A stretch of DNA of 64,000 bases from assembly GCF_000739775.1 (NCBI RefSeq), contig NZ_BBJH01000008.1, forward strand, positions 208,632-272,631, read 5' to 3'. The position numbers were made by a program, and so were the translations under genes. This DNA comes from Paraburkholderia heleia NBRC 101817. Lineage in GTDB: Bacteria > Pseudomonadota > Gammaproteobacteria > Burkholderiales > Burkholderiaceae. Every line of letters starts with the position of its first letter. Positions within the stretch are counted from its first letter, which is position 1. The notes under the pieces were generated by a model that was not told the DNA's origin, did not search any database, and saw nothing but the letters and a program-made list of their open reading frames with translations. Below are positions 25,986 through 35,369 of the stretch, piece after piece.

Positions 25986-26310
25986 CGTTGTTCTCCGTCG
26001 TTGCCTACCCATACGCGGGGTGGCGCGTGATGGGTCTGCGTGTGCTGTTGTCCACGATGCAAACAGGCCATGCCCCGCATCGGGAACAAAGTTTAGAGAC
26101 GCAGCAATAAAAGGTCCTTTTCCGGCACTTAAATATGCTTAATGGCACATTCAGATACCGGAAAGGTGCGGTTCGACGCTAAACAACAAGACGATTCGAT
26201 GTCCCGAGGCAGCGCCCCCGGTTACCGTCCAAACGGCCAGCGCGCGTTTCCTTTCTGCGCCATAATTACGAATTATTACAGGGCATTACCAATGCGTACG
26301 GATCCCACCG
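25986..26310. promoter_or_regulatory. Divergent hydrolase/AraC region containing a TTAA-N6-TTAA site
   Basis: This 325-bp gap has no gene. At 26129-26142 it contains TTAA-ATATGC-TTAA, the same spacing as sites found at 33770, 45565 and 45668. It is about 144 bp from the hydrolase start and 170 bp from the AraC start. A regulator site is inferred from the repeated motif. Confidence 0.4.
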
Positions 26311-27216
26311 ATGATTTCACCCCCGTCCATGCCGAATACATCAACCGGCTCGAAAGACTCACTCGGGTGCGTTTCCACCAATCTGCGCCGGAACGTGCAA
26401 GTCGAGACCGGCGACATCACGTTCTTTCGCAAGTGCATGGACAAGCCGGAGCTGGAACGCATCGCGATGCCCGGATGCGAGCGCGGCTTTCTCGTGGGCG
26501 TCTCGCTGCGAAACGGTCACCGACGCAAGATCTTCCGCGGTGCGCAAACAATCGATCGCCGCTTTGGTGACAACTCGATCTATATCCGCGACTTCTCCGA
26601 GCATTACCGGGCGGATCTATATGGCAATTTCGACTTTCTGCTGGTCGAGTTGTCTCACGCTTTCCTGAATCACCTGACCGACGAGCACAACGTGCCTGCT
26701 GTGCAGGGGCTGACCTGCGCGCACGAACAGGAAGATGCCGTGCTCGGCCATCTCGCGCGTGCGCTTGCCGCCAGCCTCGAGACATCCGGCCCGGTCAACA
26801 CGCTGCTCATCGAGCAGATCGGCGTGGCGATCGGCACGCATCTCGCGCGGCAATACGGCAACCTGCGCGCCGCCGAAGAACGCGTCAAGGGGGCGCTGTC
26901 GCGCGCCTGTGCGGCCCGTGCGAAAGAGATGCTGCTCGACTGTTCCCGCAACGGCCTCTCGATTGCCGATGTCGCGCGCGAATGCAACCTGTCACGCGGC
27001 TATTTCATCCGCGCATTCGCGAAGGAAACCGGGCAAACGCCGTATCAATGGGTCCTGGAAAAGCGCACGGAGCAAGCGCGCGCGCTCATGGACGCCACGG
27101 ACATGACGCTTTCGGAGATCGCGGCATCCTGCGGCTTTGCGGATCAGAGCCACTTGAGCCGCGTCTTCCTCAGGGTCGTCGGCGTCCCCCCGGGCGCATG
27201 GCGCCGCCGGGCGTGA
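26311..27216 (+). CDS. AraC-family transcriptional regulator
   Basis: A 301-residue regulator with an N-terminal sensing region of no assigned fold (VETGDITFFRKCMDKPELER, IYIRDFSEHYRADLYGNFDF) and a C-terminal double helix-turn-helix of the AraC type (GLSIADVARECNLSRGYFIR, TLSEIAASCGFADQSHLSRV, ending VVGVPPGAWRRR). It diverges from the exported hydrolase and precedes the Old Yellow Enzyme gene by 192 bp, so either could be its target. The ATG at 26311 is used; a start at 26329 would also fit. Confidence 0.9.
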   Translation: MISPPSMPNTSTGSKDSLGCVSTNLRRNVQVETGDITFFRKCMDKPELERIAMPGCERGFLVGVSLRNGHRRKIFRGAQTIDRRFGDNSIYIRDFSEHYRADLYGNFDFLLVELSHAFLNHLTDEHNVPAVQGLTCAHEQEDAVLGHLARALAASLETSGPVNTLLIEQIGVAIGTHLARQYGNLRAAEERVKGALSRACAARAKEMLLDCSRNGLSIADVARECNLSRGYFIRAFAKETGQTPYQWVLEKRTEQARALMDATDMTLSEIAASCGFADQSHLSRVFLRVVGVPPGAWRRRA

Positions 27217-27408
27217 TGCCGCTTCAGGCGCGCATCATGGCGCCGGACGCAGCCGCGTCTCGCCGCCCACCGTCATAGCGGCGCGCCGCCGGTCCGATAG
27301 CTTGCGTCCGGCGCAAAACTGCTTAGCACATGAGACGGATTCTCCGTGGTCCCCATCGTCGATAACGTTGCAGACATCCCACTCCCTTTCTCATGCACGG
27401 AGATTCCC

Positions 27409-28533
27409 ATGTCTGACGTTCTCTTTCAACCGATTCGCCTCGGCCGCCATACACTCGCCCATCGCATCGCCATGGCGCCGCTCACGCGTTCGCGCGCGGG
27501 CCAGCCGGGCAATGTGCCGACGCCCATGAACGTCGAGTATTACCGGCAACGCTCAGGCGCGGCGCTGATCGTCACCGAGGCCACGCAAATATCGCAACAG
27601 GGGCAGGGCTATGCCTGGACGCCCGGTATCCATAGCCCCGCGCAAATCGAGGGATGGCGCGCCGTGAGCGAGGCCGTCCATGCCGAAGGCGGCAAGATCT
27701 TCCTGCAGCTCTGGCACGTGGGGCGCGTCTCGCACCCGGTCTTCCAGCCCGGCGCAGGCCTGCCTGTCGCCCCAACGGCGATGCCCGTGCCGGGCAAGAC
27801 GTTCATCGTCGACAGCACGGGCAACGGCGCCTGGGCCGATGTGCCGGTGCCCCAGGCATTGACGCTCGAGGGTATCGCACAGATCGTGCAGGACTTCCGC
27901 GTCGCTGCGCGCCATGCCATGCAAGCCGGTATGGACGGGGTCGAGATTCATGCCGGCAACGGCTACCTTATTGATCAGTTCATCAATAGCAACAGCAATC
28001 GCCGCACCGATGCCTATGGCGGCAGCATCGAGAACCGCACACGCCTGCTCCTCGAAGTCGTGGATGCGGTCGGCGCCGAAGTGGGAGCAGTGAACGTCGG
28101 CGTGCGGCTCACGCCGATGGGCCGCTTCATGGGCATGGGCGACGACACGCCCGAGGCCACCTTCGGGCATATCGCCGAGCACCTCGACGGGCGGAATCTG
28201 GCGTATCTGCACCTCGTCGAGCCCGCTATCGTCGGCACGGTGAAAGACGAAAAGTATGATCCCCGCTGGGACGCCATCATCAAGCTCATGCGGCGGCGAT
28301 TCAACGGCGTATTGATGCTGGCAGGCGGCTACACGCTGGAAACCGCGATACAGGCGATCGAAAGCGGCCGCGCGGATCTCATCGCGTTCGGCCGTCCGTT
28401 CATTGCCAACCCGGACCTGCCCGCTCGTCTGCGCGCGGCACTCCCCCTCAACGAGGCCGACCCGGGCACGTTCTTCGGCGGCGACGCGCGGGGCTATATT
28501 GATTATCCGGCCTTCGCGTCCGCATCGGACTGA
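27409..28533 (+). CDS. Old Yellow Enzyme family alkene reductase (NemA-like)
   Basis: A 374-residue FMN enzyme of the Old Yellow Enzyme family, which reduces activated C=C bonds and nitro compounds with NAD(P)H. Landmarks: RIAMAPLTRSRAGQPGNVPT, IFLQLWHVGRVSHPVFQPGA, the substrate-binding His/Asn pair in GVEIHAGNGYLIDQFINSN, the proton-donating region GYL, and the FMN phosphate site VLMLAGGYTLETA with LIAFGRPFIANPDLPARLRA. The ATG at 27409 begins MSDVLFQPIRLGRH, the usual start; an in-frame start at 27346 is unlikely. A strong hairpin follows the stop. Regulation by the upstream AraC protein is possible. Confidence 0.94.
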   Translation: MSDVLFQPIRLGRHTLAHRIAMAPLTRSRAGQPGNVPTPMNVEYYRQRSGAALIVTEATQISQQGQGYAWTPGIHSPAQIEGWRAVSEAVHAEGGKIFLQLWHVGRVSHPVFQPGAGLPVAPTAMPVPGKTFIVDSTGNGAWADVPVPQALTLEGIAQIVQDFRVAARHAMQAGMDGVEIHAGNGYLIDQFINSNSNRRTDAYGGSIENRTRLLLEVVDAVGAEVGAVNVGVRLTPMGRFMGMGDDTPEATFGHIAEHLDGRNLAYLHLVEPAIVGTVKDEKYDPRWDAIIKLMRRRFNGVLMLAGGYTLETAIQAIESGRADLIAFGRPFIANPDLPARLRAALPLNEADPGTFFGGDARGYIDYPAFASASD

Positions 28534-28574
28534 GCGCATGCAGGCGGTGGCGCCAGGCGGCCGCCTGCATGCGC
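28534..28574 (+). terminator. Long-stem hairpin after the alkene reductase gene
   Basis: GCGCATGCAGGCGG (28534-28547) and CCGCCTGCATGCGC (28561-28574) form a perfect 14-bp stem around a 13-base loop, starting at the base after the stop codon. Only a short A-rich stretch follows rather than T residues, but the stem and position strongly suggest a transcript end. Confidence 0.65.
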
Positions 28575-28792
28575 AAACCGGATTCCGCCGACCTTCCTGA
28601 CCTGCATGCCATACCTTCGGGATTTCAGGAGTTTTCATCCCCCGGCTCAGGACCTTTTAGCTGCCACGACTCACAATGGAGTCTCCCGCGCAGCCTGGAT
28701 GCGATGTCCTTCCGCGCGACGCCCTGCAACGGTGACGTGTCCACGCGAGCGGGCCAGGGCCCGATCGCATGCATACGAAATGGAGCTGCCCA

Positions 28793-29254
28793 ATGGAACC
28801 CTATGCAAACGACGAACCATGGAAACAGACCATCCTCTCGCTCGAACGCGCTTCGCGCTCGAGCGCGGACGTCGAGGCGGCGGAACAGGAAGGCGTGAAG
28901 CGCAAGGCAAATCGCGCATGTTCGCCGCAGAGGACGTCGCGATCGGCATCCCATACGCCATTTTCAGGCCGCATCCGCGTACTCGAGCGTCTTTCCAGCA
29001 CGGTCGTCTCGCTCTGCTGGCATGACGCCACCTGCGGCCATTACGCAGATCAGATCTGGAAGCGCACCCACTCGCGCCGCAAAACGGTCTGCACCGTGAC
29101 GGGCAGGACCGTGAACCGTGGCGATGCCGTCTACCGCCCTTATCGGCGGGGCACGTGGCCAGCCAATGCAGACCACTCGATTCTCGCTTGCGTACTGGAG
29201 GCTTCCGAAGCACTCGATCTTCACATGGCCGCGGGCCGCCGGCAAGGGCACTAA
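28793..29254 (+). CDS. DUF3331 domain protein
   Basis: A 153-residue protein of the Burkholderiales-restricted DUF3331 family, with the conserved stretch IRVLERLSSTVVSLCWHDAT, CGHYADQIWKRTHSRRKTVC and TGRTVNRGDAVYRPYRR. The two Cys, His and Cys residues in this block might bind a metal. Function unknown. The ATG at 28793 has GGAG seven bases upstream; an in-frame start at 28769 is possible. It stands alone between the alkene reductase terminator and a LysR remnant. Confidence 0.75.
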   Translation: MEPYANDEPWKQTILSLERASRSSADVEAAEQEGVKRKANRACSPQRTSRSASHTPFSGRIRVLERLSSTVVSLCWHDATCGHYADQIWKRTHSRRKTVCTVTGRTVNRGDAVYRPYRRGTWPANADHSILACVLEASEALDLHMAAGRRQGH

Positions 29255-29312
29255 ACGCCATTTCCCGCGCAGGGCTGGACGCCGCTCACGGCTTCACTCC
29301 CCAGCGCATCAA

Positions 29313-29585
29313 ACCTCGCGCTTTTCCTATGGCGCCGACCGGCAGGTCTGGGCCTTCTGCAAGGATGGCTTGCAATCCGAAGTTGTGGTCACCGGAAGAC
29401 TCAAGTCCAACAACTCGGACATCCTTCGCGAAGCGGCGCCGAGCGGAGCCGGTGTCGCGTTGCTGCCGGGCTGGCTCGTGGCCACGGACGTGCAAAGCGA
29501 ACGCCTGACCCGCCTGTTCGAAGGCTACGAGGTCAATCCGAACAACGCCCAATGCGTAACCAGCAATTTGGCTCGCGTAACCTGA
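29313..29585 (+). pseudogene. LysR-family regulator, C-terminal remnant
   Basis: About 90 codons that match the last third of a LysR effector domain: RQVWAFCKDGLQSEVVVTGR, LKSNNSDILREAAPSGAGVA, LLPGWLVATDVQSERLTRLF. No DNA-binding region precedes it; the DUF3331 gene lies immediately upstream. The frame is open further upstream, but those residues do not look like a LysR. It is a decayed or truncated gene. Confidence 0.65.
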
Positions 29586-29929
29586 CAAGGTTCGGATTTC
29601 GACGTGACATTCGTACATGCCACTCGATGAACGCCATGGCGGCACGAATAGCGTCCCAATGGACATTAGCCGCGCTCGCAGGCGTTTAAAGACATCTTTT
29701 TGTCCAGGCGCCGAGCATTTTTGTTCAAGACGCCCCTCTCTCCTTTGTTTACACTTCGCATTGCGCAAAATTGCCGTATTGAACGTTATCCGGCTGCGCT
29801 CGACCGCGTTCCAGCAAGCCCGGAACGCCCAACCGGCTTGGGAATGATGGCCTCACATCGTTTTATCGCCAACGCTCGATCAGATGCGCGCCGTCGGGAT
29901 ATTCACGATCCCGTCGGCCGGAGACGACC
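29586..29929. other. Region upstream of the first ATPase regulator
   Basis: No gene recognised in 344 bp. It is mildly AT-rich around 29690-29790 and should contain the promoter of the following gene. It has GGAG six bases before that ATG. The TTAA-N6-TTAA motif seen upstream of the other two paralogues is absent here. Confidence 0.4.
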
Positions 29930-32863
29930 ATGATTCAAATAGGATCGTTGCAGGTCAGTTTCGATCAGCGAAACATTCAGCAGAATGGCCTTCCGCAGCG
30001 AATCGGCGCGCGCGCTTTCGATATTCTCGAAGCGCTCTATCGTGCCAATGGCGCCATTCTGTCGAAAGACGACATTATGGATGCGGTCTGGCCGGGCCAG
30101 ATCGTGGAAGAGAATCGCCTTCAGGTGCATATCGCGGCGTTGCGCAAGCTGCTCGGCGCCGATCGCGATCTGATCAAGACCGTGCCTGGCCGGGGCTATC
30201 TGCTGGTTGCGAGAGCCCTCCAGGCGGCCGGGTCGCGCTCCCGTGCCGAGCCCGCGCATGAACTCCCCGCGCTCCCCCCACTCGTCTCGCCGCTGATCGG
30301 GCGCGACGCCGAGATCGAGCAACTGCTCGACCAGGTCGATCGCGGACCGGTCACGACCGTCGTCGGCGCGGGCGGCATCGGCAAGACTGCGCTCGCACTC
30401 CACGCTGCGAACGCAATGCATTGCCGCAGCGGTCGATCGGTATGCTTCGTGGAGCTTGCCCGAGCCGCCTCGGGCGAGGCAGTGCTCGATATCCTCGCCG
30501 AAGCGTTCAGGTTTCCCATGGAAGACGGGCAGCGCCGGACCGACGCGCTGTATGACGCTCTCGCCCATTCCGGGTGCCTTCTCGTGCTCGACAACGCCGA
30601 GCATGTGATCGACGTGACCGCGCGGCTCGTGGAGGCGCTGGCCGTGCGCAGCTCATTGGTGCGCGTGCTCGTGACGAGCCGGGAAGCTCTGCACATCCGT
30701 GCCGAATCCGTGCTGCGCCTGGAGCCGCTCGCCGTGCCCGAGGCCGGGCTGCCAACCGAGGCGCTGCTCGCCTCGCCGGCGGTCGAGCTGTTTCTGTGCC
30801 GCGCGCGCTCGCTCGCAACGGACTGCGTCACCGACAGGCGGAGCATTGCCCTCGCCGCCGACATCTGCAGGCGCCTCGACGGCCTGCCGCTCGCCATCGA
30901 ACTCGCCGCGGCGCGGGTGGCCACGCTCGGCGTGGAAGGCGTGGCTTCGCGGCTCGACCGCCAGCTCGACCTGCTCACGGGCGGCTTGCGTTCGGCATTG
31001 CCGCGCCACCAGACCTTGCGCGCGACGTTCGAGTGGAGCTACGCGTTGCTCGACACGCCGTCGCGCATTCTCTTTCGCCGCATCGGCTGCTTTACGGGCC
31101 CCTTCACGTTCGATGCGGTCTGCGCAGTCGCCACCGAGCCCGGCATGTCGATCGCAGTGGTCGTCGCGAGTCTCGGCGAACTCGCGACGAAGTCGCTCCT
31201 GAACGTGGAATTCGATGGTCCGATCACCACATATCGGCTGACCAGGAGCACGCGCGCCTATGCGCTGGAAAAACAGCGCGACGAAGGCGAACTGCACGCC
31301 ATCGCGTCGCGGCACATGCGCTACATGAAAAAGCGCATCGAAGAAAGCGGCGTTGCCCACGCGGAAGGCAGCCGGCACGGCACAGACCTCAACACGCGAC
31401 TTTCTCTCGACGACGCGCGCAGCGCCTACGATTGGGCGTTCTCCGAGAACGGCGATCCGGCCCAGGGCGTCGCGCTCGCGGGGGCGCTCGTCGGCACGCT
31501 GCTCGAAGCCTCGCTCGTGCACGAATGCTGCGAACGGGCACGGCATGCGCTGGAAGTGCTCGACACGTTGCCCCACGGCTCGGTCGATGTTGTCTGCGAA
31601 ATGCGGCTGTGCGCCGCCTACGCCTCCACGCTCATCTCCGTGGGCGACGACGTCGAGGTCGCCATATCGATGTGGCAACGCGTCTTGCAGCTCGCACAGG
31701 CGGCGGGCGACCATGCGTTCGTGACGCGCGCCCTCTGGGGCCTCTGGAACGCCACGCTGACAATCGCCGACGTTCAGGCCTCGATCCGCTACGCCACCCG
31801 CCTCCAGCAAGCCGCGGAGCATGGCGGGTCGCGCGGCGTCGTGCTGGCCGGAGCCATGCTCGCCGTTTCGCTCCACTGCTTCGGCGAGCACGAGCAGGCC
31901 CGCGAGCGCCTCGAATCCGCCGTTGCCGCGCTCAGTGAACGGGACCCGGCGGACGCGTCCTGCGGCACGCCGGGTGTGGACCCGCTCATTTTCTGCAATG
32001 GCACGCTCGCACGCATTGCCTGGTTTCAGGGCAAGCCTGAGCAGGCGATGCAACGGGTACAAATGTCGCTGAATCCGGTACGCCGGGACAAGCTGGAGCC
32101 TTCGCTAAGCCACGTGCTCGCCACCGTGGCGGTGCCGGTCGCGCTTCAATGTGGCGACGTGCAAGCCGCGGCGCGCTATCTCGCCCTGTTGCGATCGCAG
32201 GTGGCGACGCATCGCTTCGCCGTCTGGGAAGATTTCGCGGAATGCCTCTCCGTCCAGCTAGATCTGCAGTCGGGCGACGAAGCATCGGCGCTCGCAAGGC
32301 TAGAGCCCGCGCTTCAGCGCCTCCTTGCGCGCGGGTTCCGGCGTGTCATCGCGCCGTTTATCGTGTCGAGTGCCGAGGCGCTTGCAGGCGCTCACCGTTT
32401 CGCAGAGGCCGCAGCGAGGCTCGACGACGCGATCAAGCGCAGCGAGACCCACGGCGAGCATTACTTCCTGCCCGAACTGCTGCGGGCCAGGGGCTGCGTG
32501 GCGCTTCGGCAAGCGCACGCGCTCGATGGCGCAGCGCGTGAGGCGCGCACACAGTGCGAAACACAGGCACGGCACTTCCTGAATGCCGCCATGACGCTCG
32601 CGAGCGAACACGGCGCAGTGATCTGGAAATTGCGCGCCGCGCTCGACCTCGCCACGCATCATTTCGAAAGAGACGACGCCGCTCGCGCCGTGGCGCTGTT
32701 AGCGCAATTCGACAGCCTCTTCGATATGGACTCGCCTGCGCCCGATATCCGGCGCCTTGCCCAACTCCGCGGCAAGCTGAGCGCGGCGAGTCACTGCGGC
32801 TGCCGCCATGCCCCTGGCGGCACGCCGGTCATGCGCGAAAACGTGCGCGTGAAATGGCTTTGA
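29930..32863 (+). CDS. Winged-helix/NB-ARC ATPase/TPR regulator (STAND type), paralogue 1
   Basis: A 977-residue regulator. Residues 1-95 are an OmpR/PhoB-type winged helix (RIGARAFDILEALYRANGAI, VEENRLQVHIAALRKLLGAD, KTVPGRGYLLVAR). Residues 120-400 are an NB-ARC-like STAND ATPase with Walker A GAGGIGKT (146-153), Walker B GCLLVLDNAEHVID, the sensor VLVTSREAL and RRLDGLPLAIELAAARVATL. A winged-helix/four-helix segment follows to about 510, then roughly 450 residues of helical repeats resembling TPRs. STAND regulators switch between ADP and ATP states when the repeats bind an inducer (MalT is the model). No receiver domain is present, so no phosphorylation is expected. Its last 73 bases overlap the convergent AraC gene. 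Confidence 0.9.
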   Translation: MIQIGSLQVSFDQRNIQQNGLPQRIGARAFDILEALYRANGAILSKDDIMDAVWPGQIVEENRLQVHIAALRKLLGADRDLIKTVPGRGYLLVARALQAAGSRSRAEPAHELPALPPLVSPLIGRDAEIEQLLDQVDRGPVTTVVGAGGIGKTALALHAANAMHCRSGRSVCFVELARAASGEAVLDILAEAFRFPMEDGQRRTDALYDALAHSGCLLVLDNAEHVIDVTARLVEALAVRSSLVRVLVTSREALHIRAESVLRLEPLAVPEAGLPTEALLASPAVELFLCRARSLATDCVTDRRSIALAADICRRLDGLPLAIELAAARVATLGVEGVASRLDRQLDLLTGGLRSALPRHQTLRATFEWSYALLDTPSRILFRRIGCFTGPFTFDAVCAVATEPGMSIAVVVASLGELATKSLLNVEFDGPITTYRLTRSTRAYALEKQRDEGELHAIASRHMRYMKKRIEESGVAHAEGSRHGTDLNTRLSLDDARSAYDWAFSENGDPAQGVALAGALVGTLLEASLVHECCERARHALEVLDTLPHGSVDVVCEMRLCAAYASTLISVGDDVEVAISMWQRVLQLAQAAGDHAFVTRALWGLWNATLTIADVQASIRYATRLQQAAEHGGSRGVVLAGAMLAVSLHCFGEHEQARERLESAVAALSERDPADASCGTPGVDPLIFCNGTLARIAWFQGKPEQAMQRVQMSLNPVRRDKLEPSLSHVLATVAVPVALQCGDVQAAARYLALLRSQVATHRFAVWEDFAECLSVQLDLQSGDEASALARLEPALQRLLARGFRRVIAPFIVSSAEALAGAHRFAEAAARLDDAIKRSETHGEHYFLPELLRARGCVALRQAHALDGAAREARTQCETQARHFLNAAMTLASEHGAVIWKLRAALDLATHHFERDDAARAVALLAQFDSLFDMDSPAPDIRRLAQLRGKLSAASHCGCRHAPGGTPVMRENVRVKWL

Positions 32864-33681
32864 TCCGAAAAGCCGCACCGCAACGCGATCTCCGCGATCG
32901 GCCTGTCCGTCTTCTCCAGCATCTCCTGCGCCTTTTCCATACGACGACGCATGAGCCATTGATGAGGCGCGATGCCGATCGTCATTCGAAAAGCCCGGCA
33001 GAAGTACCACGGTGAGAGTTCGCACGCCGCGGCGAGTTGCGGCATGGACAGGTTTTCGTCGAGATGAGCATCGATCATCGCTTTCACCCTGGCCACCTGC
33101 CAGGGTGCGAGGCGCCCCGGACCATGAGGTTCGCGCACGCGAGCGCCCGTGTAGCGAGCCGCCAGATGATGATGCAGGGCGACAACGAGGCCATCCACGA
33201 AGAGCCGTGGCGCACGCGCCTCGGACAGCGCCGGCAGCAACAGCTTGCCGATCGATTCGACGAACGGGTCGTGCGCCCCATGAGGCACGGCCAGTTCGCG
33301 AATGGGCGCGCGGTCTTCGGCCGCCGCCAACTGCTCGAGTGTCGCCTGCGGCAAGTAGAACTGGATACAGTCGAATGCGGTAGGAAGAAAGGCCGTGGGG
33401 CGCGCCGCGAGATCAACGACGGAGATCGCGCCGCGCCCATAGGGCGCCACCGGTTCGTGTTCGCCGTCGAGCCACAATTCGTGTCTGGGTAACGGCTGGA
33501 GTTGCAGCGACAAGACGAATGCGTTCGCGGGCGGGATCGGCTCAGTGAGGTTGACCGTGTTCTTCGTGGCCGTTAGCCGCGTGATCGTGATGTCCGCGTT
33601 GTGTAGCGACGTACTCCGCAGAATGCGCGCTTCAGGAAGATGAAAATAAGCGGCTGCATTGCCAGCGTATTCCGCATTCAT
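32791..33681 (-). CDS. AraC-family transcriptional regulator
   Basis: A 296-residue regulator. The N-terminal part is a cupin-like sensing domain (LPRHELWLDGEHEPVAPYGR, AISVVDLAARPTAFLPTAFD). The C-terminal 100 residues form the AraC double helix-turn-helix (ENLSMPQLAAACELSPWYFC, RPIAEIALRCGFSDQSHFTR, TGVPPGAWRQPQ). The ATG at 33681 (MNAEYAGNAAAYFHLP) is used; the frame opens at a TTG at 33717. Its last 73 bases overlap the end of ATPase regulator 1, and it diverges from ATPase regulator 2. Confidence 0.9.
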   Translation of the reverse strand: MNAEYAGNAAAYFHLPEARILRSTSLHNADITITRLTATKNTVNLTEPIPPANAFVLSLQLQPLPRHELWLDGEHEPVAPYGRGAISVVDLAARPTAFLPTAFDCIQFYLPQATLEQLAAAEDRAPIRELAVPHGAHDPFVESIGKLLLPALSEARAPRLFVDGLVVALHHHLAARYTGARVREPHGPGRLAPWQVARVKAMIDAHLDENLSMPQLAAACELSPWYFCRAFRMTIGIAPHQWLMRRRMEKAQEMLEKTDRPIAEIALRCGFSDQSHFTRTFSRMTGVPPGAWRQPQ

Positions 33682-33768
33682 GGCGTTCTCGTCCGGTGTC
33701 TGGCGAACGTGGGCCAAACATAAATCGTCTACGGCTCGTCAAGATAGCCTGTTTCCGCGGGAAGCCGC

Positions 33769-33784
33769 ATTAAATAAATTTAAT
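33769..33784. promoter_or_regulatory. ATTAAA-N4-TTTAAT palindrome (TTAA-N6-TTAA site)
   Basis: ATTAAATAAATTTAAT is a near-perfect palindrome between the divergent AraC (start 33681) and ATPase regulator 2 (start 33924) genes. It has the same TTAA spacing as the two sites at 45.6 kb. Operator function is inferred. Confidence 0.5.
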
Positions 33785-33923
33785 ACCGGGGGACGGCGTA
33801 TCGCGCGCCGAGTCTTTGGGACGGCAATCCGTTCGTGTAAAACACGACAAAAAGATGCAAGACCGTCTCGCGTACGCCTGCCTAGAATGGTCCGCACGAA
33901 ATTGCGTGTGGCGCTCCATTGGC

Positions 33924-35369
33924 ATGATCAGAATTGCAGAATACGAAATCGATCTCGACATGCGCGAGTTGCGCAGAAACGGCGCGCCGCAGCCGCTCGG
34001 GGCGCGCGCGTTCGACGTTCTCGCCACGCTGGTTCGAGCCGGTGGTGAGATCGTCACCAAGGAAGCATTGAAGCGCGGCGTGTGGCCCGCCAGGGTCGTC
34101 GAGGAAAACAACATACACGTTCAGTTATCGTCATTGCGCAAGGCGTTGGGCGACGCGCGCGCGTGTATCGTCACCGTCGACGGCCGTGGCTATCGGTTCG
34201 CCCATCCAGAGGCCGTGCGCCCCCGCCCGCCTTCGCCCCCCGCTGCCCAGGCGCGGAACGCCACGGCCCTTTGCCCTTCGTGCGAGACGCCGCTGATCGG
34301 CCGACATGCCGAGATCGACGCTGCGCTCGCCACTCTCGATGCTGCACAGACGCTCACGATCACGGGACCGGCGGGTATCGGCAAAACGGCGTTGGCGCTG
34401 GCTATCGCCCATCGGCTTGGCACCGTGGCGGCATTCGATACCTGCTTCGTCGAACTTTCGATGTTGCAGAGCCAGCAGGAACGGCTCGCTGCGATCGCAG
34501 ACCGATGCGGTGCGGGAACTGACGACGGCACAGCGCCACTCGAACGCATACGCCGCGCGCTAGCCCAACGGCGCAGCCTGGTCGTGCTCGACACGGCGGA
34601 CCACCTGATCGACGAGGTCGGCTCCCTCGTCGCGCGCATCGTCTCCGACAACCCGAGGCTGCGTGTGCTCGTGACGAGCCGGGAGCGGCTTTACGGCACA
34701 CACGAGCGTGTGATGCGGCTCGCCCCGCTCGCGGTGCCGTCGTCCGCGGCGTCTTTTGCCGAGGCGCTCGACACGGCCGCCGTCCAGCTCTTTCTCGCGC
34801 GGGCGCCGTCCGCCGACAAGGCGATCCGCATCGAGAACAACCTGATCCACCATGTCGCCGAAATCTGCCGACGGCTGGACGGCAATCCGCTCGAAATCGA
34901 ACTGGCCGCGGCGCGCGCACCGCTCTTCGGCGTGGTGGAGTTGAACCGGCGGCTCGACGAACGCATGGACCTGCTCACCTCGGGCTATCGCACGGCGTTG
35001 CCGCGCCATCGGACACTGCGGGCGAACCTCGACTGGAGTTACCGCCTGCTCAGCGCGCCGACGCGCAGGCTGTTTCGCCGCCTGGCTGTATTCAACCATG
35101 CGTTCACGCTCGACGCCGTGCGCGCGGTTGCCTGCGACAAGACGCTGAAAGACACATGCGCGATGGAAGGCATATGCGAACTCGCCGCGAAATCGATGAT
35201 CACGGTTGAGTGCGAGAGCCCGCTCGTGACCTATCGCCTGGGCCAAACGCTGCGCACCTACGCGCTCGAACGCTTGCGATGCGACGACGATGCCACCCCT
35301 CTCGCGCAACGCCACGCCCGCTATCTCGCTGCGCTCGCACATGGCCCGGCGGATTCACGATCTGGATGA
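33924..35369 (+). CDS. Winged-helix/NB-ARC ATPase regulator without TPR region, paralogue 2
   Basis: A 481-residue paralogue of the protein at 29930, aligned to its first half. It has the winged helix at residues 1-95 (PLGARAFDVLATLVRAGGEI, VEENNIHVQLSSLRKALGDA, TVDGRGYRFAH), the ATPase with Walker A GPAGIGKT (148-155), Walker B SLVVLDTADHLIDE and RRLDGNPLEIELAAARAPLF, then the second winged-helix segment (TALPRHRTLRANLDWSYRLL). It ends just where the TPR part of paralogue 1 begins, so it lacks the usual ligand-sensing repeats. The ATG at 33924 matches the start of paralogue 1; the longer frame from 33816 is not conserved. Its last 15 bases overlap the convergent AraC gene. Confidence 0.88.
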   Translation: MIRIAEYEIDLDMRELRRNGAPQPLGARAFDVLATLVRAGGEIVTKEALKRGVWPARVVEENNIHVQLSSLRKALGDARACIVTVDGRGYRFAHPEAVRPRPPSPPAAQARNATALCPSCETPLIGRHAEIDAALATLDAAQTLTITGPAGIGKTALALAIAHRLGTVAAFDTCFVELSMLQSQQERLAAIADRCGAGTDDGTAPLERIRRALAQRRSLVVLDTADHLIDEVGSLVARIVSDNPRLRVLVTSRERLYGTHERVMRLAPLAVPSSAASFAEALDTAAVQLFLARAPSADKAIRIENNLIHHVAEICRRLDGNPLEIELAAARAPLFGVVELNRRLDERMDLLTSGYRTALPRHRTLRANLDWSYRLLSAPTRRLFRRLAVFNHAFTLDAVRAVACDKTLKDTCAMEGICELAAKSMITVECESPLVTYRLGQTLRTYALERLRCDDDATPLAQRHARYLAALAHGPADSRSG

